Of a stretch of 64,000 bases of DNA, positions 47,192-57,807 are shown one piece after another (the stretch's first letter is position 1; each line of letters opens with the position of its first letter). The notes under the pieces are model-generated. The model searched no databases and was not told the DNA's origin. It worked only from the letters and a program-made list of their open reading frames with translations. The DNA is taken from positions 1 to 64,000 of the forward strand of contig JAXGGA010000086.1 in the NCBI GenBank assembly GCA_038373865.1, written 5' to 3'. The translations under genes were made by a program, and so were the position numbers. Origin of the DNA: Uloborus plumipes. Lineage: Eukaryota; Arthropoda; Arachnida; Araneae; Uloboridae.

Positions 47192-48774
47192 ATATGTTGC
47201 CATTAAACTGAAAGACATTATGATAGCATGTATCACATCACTTCAACTATTTAATCTCAAATGTTTCTACACATGTAAAACATATAAATAAATCGCACAT
47301 ATTTGCATGCTGTAAACGAAAGGATACTTACTATAATTTATAACTTTAATGTCTAATATTTACCATGAGCATAATATAAGTAAATTACTTTCAAATAAGG
47401 TCACTCAGAGCTAAAATTAAGTAATCAAAACCTTTGAATGAAAAGTATTTACTGCCCATTACACTGAATGATGGCAAAATATATTCAGAACTAATACGTC
47501 ATTTCTCTTTTTGAAACATGCACTAAGTTCATTCTGATATTAAAAATAAACTTAAGTGCTTAACCCAAAGTGGCTGGCGAAATAACTGTTCAAAACATGT
47601 ACGTCATTTTCTGAAAATGACTCTCATTCTCCAAAGTAAATAATAGTTTTTCTCTTTGGGGATTTTATGAACTTTTTAAAAGAGTTGAATGTGTTACTGA
47701 GATTATTAGTTATTCGTTTTGAAAGCTAATTGAGAAATTATGATTACTGCAGTGTAGATTGAAATGTACTCCTGATGATTTTTTTTTCTTTATTGAAGAG
47801 GAGAAAATCGGACTACTAGAACTTGCATTTACTTGGGCTCGCATTTAAAATTTTGCCTTTCATGTTGGGAATTATTTAAATAATATTTAATAATGTCTCG
47901 TTACGCAGACTTAATATAATCGCATTTTTCTCGTTATTTGATTATAGTAAACCTCTCTTATCAGATGAATCAAACTAGCTGTGGGAAAATTAACGAAAAT
48001 TCTTTGCCCAATGTAAATATACTGCTCGTATATTTACATTGGTTCACTACTACCAACTAACCAATTGGCTGTATATGTATAAATTGTTTGCTACGTATGT
48101 AGGGGAGGAGGATATCAAATAACCATTGGAATTCACATACTATTCACATACTTCTCGTACTATTTCTACCATATGCATATGTGAAACACAAGAAAATTGC
48201 CGCTCAGAGTTCCATCTTGCAAATGGCTATAAGCTCATGTATCACAGAGACTATTTTTCTCATTATAAAGAGAGTAATGTGGGATGAAGTGAAATAGCTT
48301 TTTACGGTTTGAAGCGACACCTAGCAATATTTTAACGAAGTTCCTAAATATATGGTTGATTTCAGTCAAAAAATAACTAGCCCTAACGACAAAAGAAAAA
48401 AAATCGAAAGAAGTCACTTTTAAAATATGATACACATGTTGTAGTAGTATTCGAGGTTTATCAAAAGAGTTTCCCGTTACTATAAAATAATAAAGTTCTG
48501 GTATCTATCATTATTTTTTCACCAGTTTTCAAAACAATTTCCAAGAACGCTTTTCAAAACACTTATTTGGTTCAACATTATTTTTGACAATTTTAAAAAT
48601 ACCGTTAAGATCATCCTTTAAATACTGACATTAGTCTCTTCTCTTATAAAACTTCTTAGGATACTTTTTACACCACTTACAGAAAACACCTTAGATTACA
48701 CAAGTAGCTTCTACTGTCACAGCAATCTCAGCAAAAAACTTCGGGCAACAGATAATCCTCGACCACTGTAAGTA
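47192..48774. other. AT-rich intergenic DNA with a perfect hairpin
   Basis: No gene supported. At 48008-48042, ccaatgtaaatata and its perfect complement tatatttacattgg flank a 7-base loop. Confidence 0.5.
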
Positions 48775-49212
48775 AGACTCCTATACGAGGGGAGCTGACT
48801 CATCCGACATTTTGGTTCCAAAACGGTGGGCGTGGAACCACTGGTATCTATACTCAAGTCGCATTGAAGAAAAGTGGAAGCTAGGCTTGAATTGTAGCTG
48901 CATAGATGATATTTTCCTATTTTTGTCTATATGACAAAAACATTTCATAAACTCAGGCTTAAACCAAGTGCAATATGAATATAAACCCAATTTCATGAAA
49001 CATTTTTCAATAAACTGTTTTTAAATTCGAGAAATAAGTTATCTTTTTAAATTGACCTAATATGGTGCTTTATCTAACTAATCATAAGTTATTTTACGCC
49101 AGAGCAACCAGGTATAATATTAATGTGTTTCAAATACCTGTAACAAGGCTAGATCCAAGAGTGTTTCGGAACCAAAATGTCGGACAAGTCAGCCTGGCCT
49201 CTAAAGGCGCTC
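48775..49212. repeat. ~440 bp TA-flanked MITE family B, copy 1
   Basis: Inverted ends: gaggggagctgactcatccg continuing acattttggttcc on the left, and ggaaccaaaatgtcggacaa then gtcagcct on the right. Flanked by TA. The interior is shared with 52930 and 57360. The minus strand holds a 71-codon frame (48781-48996) also open in the other copies. Confidence 0.85.
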
Positions 49213-49219
49213 TAACTGT

Positions 49220-49590
49220 AAGAAGAGCTGATTTATCCGACATTCCACTCCTAGTACAACTAGTAAATGTTAGAAAACCGCGTTGAAGAAAACTAGAGAT
49301 GAAAATTTAGATGGGGGTGATTGAATTTTAACTATTGAATTATAAAATAAAGATATTTCACTCATTTAGATTGCAAACTACGGATGACTGAAATTAGGGG
49401 GTTTTAAGAGACGCGTTTCCCTATTAGCTAGTATTTAATTTTAAAAATCAGTTATTTTACTGGATTTACTCAATGTAGCGTATTCTTTTCGACACACCGA
49501 CCACATGACGAATTGCCAAATACTTGAAACAAGGCTGGATCCAAAGCAGTCTAAGAACTAAAATTCCAGATCAGGACTCTACCTAGGGAA
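49220..49590. repeat. MITE family B, diverged copy
   Basis: Directly after copy 1. It has the same landmarks in the same order (gagctgatttatccgacatt, gttgaagaaaact, acaaggctggatccaa, ccagatcaggactct) but many changes and deletions, so it is an older member. Confidence 0.6.
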
Positions 49591-51828
49591 GGCCATCCTT
49601 TTATTTAATGCCTAAAACAACATATTGCCCAACCTGTGCTGCTTCCTGCAACAAAAATTCCAGTAGTATCCATTTGAGCTATTCTATAAACTGGTAGTTA
49701 AATAAAGCTCGTTAATTTATGCTTGCAAGAAAGGAAATATATGATTTTACAAAAGCACTCAAAATGTGTTATCCACGGGTTCTCTATTTGATTTAAAATT
49801 CGTTCCTAATCTGTTATAAAATGTTCCTCCAGTTTCTTGTTAAATGTGCTCCCAAACCAAATTTATTTCAATGTTTAGACTTTACAAAAAGTCTAAGTGG
49901 GATAGATTCGGAACAAATTTTATTGCATTTTCTTATAACGAAGTACCTTCAGATCGCGTTTTAGTGTCTATTCAGGCGATAGGAACACTTGTTCCATAGC
50001 AAAGTGTTCCAAACGAGTTTCAAATTTGTACTGGGATTTTGCAGATCACCTTGGTTAATTAAAAAAAAAACCCGTACGTTATATATTAAAAAAAATACCA
50101 CATATGCTTTTAATTTATCTTTAAGTCTTATATAGTGTTAAAAAATTCTACATTAACCGCAACATGTATGCAACTATTTGAAAAATATGCAAAATGCTAT
50201 TAATCCAATTACTTATATTTAAATTTACAATTGTAATTAGTATCTAGAGTTTTCTGAGTGATAAAATATGATCAGTTGAAATAAATCAGTAAACAAAGAA
50301 ATGAATAATGATATTACCTAAATCAAAAAAGTACAACGTATCACTAAATGATTTAACAGTAAAAATAATCCAACATCATTAATTGAAATATTCCAAAAGA
50401 AACAGATTTTCAAATACGTATCTTCAGAGAAAAACGCGCTAATAACGTTTATATCCCACTAAACTAAGAAAGCAAAAGTGTTACTTCTTTATTGGACTCA
50501 TTCAGATGAAACTAAATGTCTTTTAAAAGGACATTTACAAAAGATATGATTTATTTAAAGACAAATATCCTTAAACAACATTAAAGAGCATTAAGTATTA
50601 AAAAAACTAATTACATGGCTTGAAATAAAATACGTCCATACATTTTTCCTTTAATTAAAACATTAGTTTTCGAGAGATCAGTCGTTTTTCAGAAAAGTTT
50701 TAGTTTTTTTCTTAAATCTTGCAATTTACTCAATTATATTAGATTGGCTCTTCTTCTTTTGCGAAATATTTAAGCCATCCGTACTTTATTTTTACTGAGG
50801 GCTATTAATATATAATTTTCACGTAGCACGATAAGGAATTATGATTGCCGAAAGTTTGGTTAACTTTTATAATGACTGAAAATAAAATTAAAAGAAAAAA
50901 ATACGCGAACAAATTTTTGAAGTTAATTGTACTTATTGGATGGTTGAAATTCAATTCATAGTTCTAGTGAATGATTTTTACTTAGCATTATTCTATGAGC
51001 TGTTCCTAAATCACTTGTTTTAATGGATAACAAAATCGAAAATAATTTTATATTATCCCTTAAAAAGACCGTTTTTATAATTACAGTTATCGTGAAAAAT
51101 GTATAAACATTTGATTTTTTACACATTTTTAGATTCAAAACAGCGCTCGACAAGCAATATCTAAGAAAAGTTGACATACATTTTGAATAAAGGCAAATTA
51201 AACTATACGTCTAAATAAAATATGAGCATTGAAATAATAATAATGTATTGGTTATAAAAATAGTGTTAAATATTGCATAAAATAAAGAAAAAGTTTTTTC
51301 AGAGATACCTAAAAAAATTATGCCCAACATCTACTGTGATAGTAAGAGAAATTTAAAATCCCCAGTTACTCTTATCTTGTTTCGCATATACTTCTTGAGT
51401 TTTCAGAGCCCTTATTTGCTACAATACATGTTTTGAAATTTTTCGGGAAAGCATTTTAGAACTCTTCTGGAGCACTGAATAATGTTTCCAGTGATAGAAC
51501 TGTTTGCGCATTTCTTTAGGAGAAATATGAAACACTCACTTATTTCACTTGCCGATATTTTTAACAGTTCTTTAAGGCTTAAAAGCATTTTACCTCTTAA
51601 TAATGATACATTGTAACACAATTTCTATCGACATCATATTCCTTCTACATTAGTTGCGATCAGTATCTGCACGTGAGATTAAATACGAAACAATTTTATA
51701 TCTTCAATCTACCCCCCCCCCTCCCCCTTCAGTTTTAAACAAAAAGATATAGTTCACTTTCTTACAAACGGAGCACATTCAAAGTTCATTTAAGCAACTA
51801 GAAAACGTTTTCGGAATTTAAGTATTCC
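49591..51828. other. AT-rich intergenic DNA
   Basis: No gene, RNA or repeat recognised. A C-run lies at about 51712-51726. Confidence 0.5.
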
Positions 51829-51838
51829 AAACGTGTTT

Positions 51839-52054
51839 ACGAGGCCTCGGTGGCTCAGAGTTAGAAGTTTTTTCTCAAAAGTAAGAGGTCGCGGGTTCAA
51901 TTCTCGCCGATGCCCCAGGCGTTATTTCCTATCTTCGTGTTAAAAATTTTTCTTGTGCCGTCTTAAATGATAATAACGAAGTTCAACCTCTAGCGAGGTA
52001 ATGACACATTAAATCCTCATAGTAATTACTACTTAACTACGACACAACAACAAC
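51839..52054 (+). repeat. tRNA-derived SINE
   Basis: The head has an A-box region (cggtggctcagagttag) and a B box (gggttcaattctc), then a ~140 bp body and a (caa)n-like end. Flanked by aaacgtgttt (51829-51838) and aaacttgttt (52055-52064), a 10 bp target duplication with one mismatch. The body differs from the SINE right after it. Confidence 0.75.
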
Positions 52055-52144
52055 AAACTTGTTTTCAATATGTGTAGGCAAATTTCAGTGAAATTATTCA
52101 CCCAGTCCACATAACATCAAAATAAAAGAAACAAATGTGTAGCA

Positions 52145-52360
52145 GGGGCCTCGACGGCGCAGTGGGTCTGCGAGCCAGTTTGTAATCTCAAGAGGCGCGG
52201 GTTCGATTCCCGCCTTTGCCCTGGGTGTAACTTCCTTCTCTGTGCTGTAAATTCTTTCCTTCAATAAAATCTGTATTGTACTATCTGTGGAGGCAAGGCG
52301 CATAGTACGCAGTCCTCATGTGTGTCGAAGTTTACTGACTTCTAGAATAGAATAGAATAG
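52145..52360 (+). repeat. tRNA-derived SINE with (gaata)n tail
   Basis: The tRNA-like head has a B box (gggttcgattccc near 52199). The body includes gtaacttccttctctgtgct and aggcaaggcgcatagtacgc, and the tail is gaatagaatagaatag. The 12 bp duplication aaatgtgtagca is exact at 52133-52144 and 52361-52372. It shares its 3' body with the SINE at 62600 and part of its body with the one at 3667. Confidence 0.9.
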
Positions 52361-52372
52361 AAATGTGTAGCA

Positions 52373-52929
52373 AAAAATCGTTCCTGCTACTAATGTCACG
52401 AAAGTTGTTTTTAAAATAACGTTTTTAGGGCCAATAGAGCCTAAAATTAGATAGCCTAGCTGCCCATTTGGCATACAGTATGTATAATTTCTGACAGTGA
52501 CATTGACCGCTAAAAATAGAAAATATTAACGCTAAAAACATGTTCTTTATGATTATCGAAGTTCGGTGTTTCTGTTTACCCCATACAGCTTGTATATGGT
52601 AAATAGAAACAATTAACTTAGAAACAAAAAAAAAAAAAAAAAAAAAAGCAGGACACATTCGATATCTCTAACTAAATATTTTTAGTACACTTGACAAATG
52701 AAGACTTTCAACCAGTTAATTTGTTTACGTAGATCTGCTTATAACGAAAAATCTGATCAGCAAACATTGAAAAAATATTGAGTTGTTGTCTTTTAAACAA
52801 GCGGAATACTCGTAATGTTTTCTGCATATCACTTTGTCCTCACTCACCAATACTATAACTTACAAAATCGCCCCAAGTGTAGTAGTAGAGTGTTTCCATG
52901 TAGCACATATTTTCATTTACTTCAACTTA
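52373..52929. other. AT-rich spacer with poly-A tract
   Basis: No gene supported. A poly-A run of about 22 bases lies at 52626-52647. Confidence 0.5.
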
Positions 52930-53366
52930 AGGCTCCTATAAAAGGGGAGCTGACTCATCCAACATTTTGGTTCCAAATCGGTGGGCGTGGAACCACTGGT
53001 ATCTGTACTCAAGTCGCATTGAAGAAAAGTGGAAGCTAAGCTTAAATTGTAGCTGCATGGATGATATTTGACTATTTTTGTCTATATGACGAAAATATTT
53101 CATAAACTCGGGCTTAAAACGAGTGCAATATGAAAATAGACCCAATTTCATGAAACATTTCCCAGTAAACTGTTTTTAAATTCGAGAAATAAGCTATCTT
53201 TTTTAATTTACCTAATATGGTGTTTTATCCAACTAATCATAAGTTATTTTACGCCAGAGTAGCCAGTTATAATATTAATGTCTTTCAAATACATGTAACA
53301 AGACTGGATCCAAGAATATCTTGGAACCAAAATGTCGGACAAGTCAGCCTGCCCTGCATGGCAGCT
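52930..53366. repeat. MITE family B, copy 2
   Basis: 437 bp, TA-flanked, with ends aggctcctataaaaggggag, then ctgactcatcc, and the complement at the right (aagtcagcct). The interior is nearly identical to copy 3 at 57360 over 52935-53270, so these two are closer to each other than to copy 1. Confidence 0.88.
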
Positions 53367-53439
53367 TAAGGAACGTGTATTTTTAGTTAACTACTTTACG
53401 CGTTCAAACCATGTACTATTCTCAATGCAAATATGTAAA

Positions 53440-53702
53440 TTGAAGGAGCAAGTGGATAAAGGTGATATGTGACATTTAAATTTTGCCGATTTACACAAAT
53501 TCCAAAGAGTGTGTGGTTAATTGTGTTAACTCAAAAACACAATTGAAGAGGCAAGTAAATAAAGGTGATACGTGACATTTTTTTTTAATTTCTTAGAAAA
53601 AGCTTTCAAAAAAAAAATATTATCTTTTCACTTTCATCCATATTAAAAAGTATGTTTACCCAAAATTGGCACATATCACATTTATCCACTTGCTCCTTCA
53701 AC
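53440..53702. repeat. 158 bp MITE family, copy 2 with an extra left end
   Basis: Left end ttgaaggagcaagtggataa, right end the complement (atccacttgctccttcaa). Inside, a second left end begins at about 53542 (attgaagaggcaagtaaata), so 53542-53702 equals the length of the copy at 29977 and about 100 bp of another copy precedes it. Confidence 0.7.
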
Positions 53703-54254
53703 TACCCAAAATATCATAAACGCTACAGCGATACTGATAGCTCTAGGTTCTTTTCAGCAAATGCATTAATGGAGCCCCCCTCAAAGAAAAAAACTTTATT
53801 TGAAATCCCTTAAAACATGAAGCAATTTCTCCCAGCGAGTCCTTTGGGTCCTTTATCGCTGCCTGTGCATAAATATGGAGTCCATAGGAGAAACTCTGGC
53901 TGGGGTCTTTGTGTAATCCTCAAGTCATCAGGTAAATCTCGAGGAGGTTCTGAAATCCGTTAAAAGAAAAAGAAATTGTGGAAGACAAAATACACATCAT
54001 AGAAACTCAACCTTGTTTCTCTAAATCATCGGAAGAAGAATAACATTCGCTCTTGGAAATGAACTATTTATAAAAGTCTTTGAGCAAACTTTTTCACGCT
54101 TTTTTTCACTATGAAATAGAAAATATTTTAACTCAAATTTTTTTTTTTTTTTTTTTTTTTTGCAATTATCACTGGCTCACACACTGTAAAAACAAATTTT
54201 GAGGAAAAATGAGATAAGTTTTCAATTTTGTTTGTTTTTGGATACAGTTATGTA

Positions 54255-55799
54255 CAGTCATAGAAAAAAAAAGGAAAAACACGCTCGTATTCGAAGACTA
54301 TTAACACTAGAGACACGCGTAATATGTTATTTTTTCAGGAATTATGTGCTCTATAAATTTCTTTTGGTAAATTGTTGTTAAGGGGTCGTCTTCATATAAA
54401 AATCGCCATCAACTTTAAAATTTTCTATGAAAACGATCCTTTTTTATCGCATATTTGTGATCAGCAACATCATTTAACTTTGTATACCAAATCGTTTAAA
54501 TTTGCTCCAGCCGTTGCTTCACAATTGAACTGAGAATAAACCGTCCCGTAATGTTTAAAACATTTTTGATACTTGGGCATATAATACCTAAACCACGATA
54601 GGTACGGCAAGGTTTGTTTTTTAATATCAAAGTATGAACCAACCCAACAATAAAAACGTCATTGTCTTCCTCTCAGATAAAATTTTAATTTTTTTATGAA
54701 TTATGAAATTAATATTTGAAAAAATGATGATCTGGAACCATATAATATTTTTATGGAGAAACAATCTAGAAGGGGTTTCAAAGGAGGATCCAAAATGGGA
54801 GCTCAAAATATCCAGTAGTTTTTGAGATATGCTAAAAGAACCAATTTTAGGGACCATATACAACTGTGCAATCTGAAACAATAGCAGGGAATTTCTATGC
54901 AAAGAAAGAGGAATATGATTATCCACCAGTTGCAGAACATGCTCAGTGTTTTTATATAGTATTTTGTTTTCAACAGTTATAATATGTTGAAAGCAAAACG
55001 CTAATAAAACTGCTGAGTATATTTTAAAACTGGGAGACAATCTAATTTTTTGTCCATTAGTGATAATTATGCATTCATGAAACATGCAGCAATTCAGAAT
55101 ACTTTTTACGAATACTTTTTACGTTTTTTTTTTAATTCTGAACTACGGTTTTAACATTATTGCCAATCCTAATACAATAGTTTATAAATACAATAGGTTA
55201 CTTTTAAATTATAACCTCTCTCCAGAAGGTGTGTGCTGCATGGGTTAGTGCGTAGCTAAAAGTATGCATCTATCTTTGTTTAATCAAAAAGATAGAATGT
55301 TGCATTTTTTCCTTGAACTGTACACAGTAGGGTTTTCTCTTTCAAATTTCAAAAAATATTATAACTTAAAAAAAATCCGAGAATTTTTAATTTCTTAGGA
55401 AAAGCAAACGTATTATTGCGAGTAGCTTTAGGTAATTTAATCGAAAAAATATGATTTGTCTACTCTTTGTAAATTTCGACCTGGAAAGGAGCATTTTAAA
55501 TGTGGTGGTGGTCCCTAAATCTTTGGTCGGTCATAACTTTTGTTCTACTTGTCCTAAAGTGATGCCGCTTGGTACCCAGCATACTTTTGGCCCTCCGTAC
55601 CTAATTATGTAACCAAATGTAGGGGTTCCCATTTGAAAATTCAGACTTTGAGTTCATTTCACTTTGTATATAGCCCCTTATCAAAATTTTACATAGTTTT
55701 AAAGAAGACTTTAATCCATGTCAGAAGACATCTTACTTTTGTTCTTGCAAGTATAGCAGCCGAATAATTCAGAGTGTTTCGTTTTTTTTTCTATGACTG
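54255..55799. mobile_element. 1.5 kb TA-flanked element, transposase not recognisable
   Basis: The left end after TA is cagtcatagaaaaaaaaagg followed by aaaacac. The right end is the complement, gtgtttcgtttttttttcta followed by tgactg and then TA. Length and TA flanks fit a Tc1/mariner-type element. The largest frame, 54627-55085 on the minus strand (152 codons), has no DDE signature, so the element is either non-autonomous or too decayed to read. Fragments similar to its interior occur at 26160 and 43440. Confidence 0.65.
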
Positions 55800-55801
55800 T
55801 A

Positions 55802-57359
55802 CTAAAGGATGAGACTAACGTAAATTCATTTTCTTTACATTTCAGGAGAATGCGAAAACGTTTGTCCAATGCATGCAAAGGATGAGCGCGCTACTAAATA
55901 ATTGTGATGGTCTTTCATTTATAGAATAACGTTCTCATGGGTCAATGCGGAATAAGATTTAACATATAACGCAGTAATAAATTTAAAATTAATACTTTTA
56001 AATTAACGCTAGTTAAAAACACTTTACCCAATACTGAAGTGTCTCTGTATTAATACGAGTGAAGGTCAGAGCTGGTGGCAGATTTATTTACATGAAGATA
56101 CATATATGGATACATACTTTTTATTTATATACATTGATGACTGCTGTAATAATTACACACGATTTTCCAGTATATCCTCCAAGTTAGGCATTAATAGTTT
56201 TTTACGACATTCATTTTTCATTCACAAAAGCTGATATAAATAATCTAAATAGGGGAGTGTGGGCCAAAGATAAAGCGTTGGACAAAATGAAATGGTAAAA
56301 ATACGTTCACAGTTTTCAGGGTCACCTATTTAGATATATTTCAACTTTCTAAATCATATAGTTGATTCCAGTCAAACAATGAATTGGATCGTCTTATGCG
56401 AGAGGGAACTATTTGATTCTTCTTTAAATATGTTTAACTTTGTTTTTGAAAAATATCTAGATAAAAATCATACAGTCAAAACCAAACAGCATATTCCTTT
56501 TGATAGTGCTTTAGCAGAATTTTTAAAAACCAAAATATAAAATTAATTCGAACAATCTCGAAAACTGGTTTATTTAACTATTTTACTTACCTGAATTTCA
56601 ACGACAGTCGCGTTGAATAGGGAGCATGTATAAAGACCGTTTTAAGAGAACTCATGAGTTCATGAAGAATATTTCAGCTGTATACTGTATCCAAGAATGA
56701 GTCACTTGACCTTGATTTCCACTGCGAGATGGTCCTGTAAAAAAATAGTAAAATATGTACTCAGCAATTTTGCTGGAAAATTTACATCATAATCATAAAG
56801 AAAATTTTATAAAAGCGTCCTACAGTGTTGAAGATACAGTTCAATGTTTCACCAAGAAATACGTTAAATCTATCAAAATGTTGTTGCATCCCTTTTCTTG
56901 GGAATATGTTCCAATGAAATGGTGCTTTAACAAACTGCTGCTGGTAAAGGCACCATTACGTCGGTGAAACGTGTCCGTAATAAGATGAATTCTGCTAAAT
57001 TGTACTACATTCAACGTATTTCAGTTGGAGCAATCAACATATCTCTAATTGTATACGTGGATGATAAATATTGATATTTAATCTCTTTACCCTATTAAAT
57101 GCATAAAGTTGGCACCTGAACTACTTATTATAAAGTTTAAGCTGGATAAAATCCTAAGACGTTCAATGTTTCTAAAGCATCTTACTTTAATGCCTAGTGA
57201 ACTACCCAGAAGAAAACATTCTTTAGTTACCAGGTTTTAATACCAAATGCCAAGTCACTTAATGAGAGAAAGAAGGAGAGGGATAACTTTCGTGTTAAGA
57301 ACGTTTACACAAAATGACAAATTGCTTTACAAATATATATTATGATTTTGTATTCACTA
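55802..57359. other. AT-rich intergenic DNA
   Basis: No gene or RNA supported. A 70-codon frame near 56755 has no motif. Confidence 0.5.
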
Positions 57360-57807
57360 AGGCTCTTATAAGAGGGGAGCTGACTCATCCGGCATTTTGG
57401 TTCCATTGGTTCCAAAATGGTGGGCGTGGAACCACTGGTATCTGTACTCAAGTCGCATTGAAGAAAAGTGGAAGCTAAGCTTAAATTGTAGCTGCATGGA
57501 TGATATTTGACTATTTTTGTCTATATGACGAAAATATTTCATAAACTCGGGCTTAAAACGAGTGCAATATGAAAATAGACCCAATTTCATGAAACATTTC
57601 CCAGTAAACTGTTTTTAAATTCGAGAAATAAGCTATCTTTTTTAATTTACCTAATATGGTGTTTTATCCAACTAATCATAAGTAATTTTAGGCCAGAGCA
57701 ACCAGGTATAATATTAATGTGTTTCAACTACCTGTAACAATGTTGGATCCAAGATTGCCTTTGAAACCGAAATGTCGGAGAAGTCAGCCTGTCAGCTAAA
57801 AGAGCTC
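57360..57807. repeat. MITE family B, copy 3
   Basis: 448 bp, TA-flanked, with the same ends and interior as copy 2, plus an extra 10 bases near 57403 where ttggttcca is repeated (gttccattggttccaaaat). The minus-strand frame of 74 codons stays open despite this. Confidence 0.88.

Noticed and set aside
52145..52230. Possible functional tRNA gene
   Set aside because: A and B boxes are present but the cloverleaf does not close, and the sequence continues into a SINE body with a target duplication. The same reasoning applies at 3667, 10381, 15887, 51839 and 62600.
54627..55085. 152-codon minus-strand open frame
   Set aside because: It lies inside a TA-flanked repeat, has no known domain, and its composition follows local A/T bias. 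Not supported as a gene.
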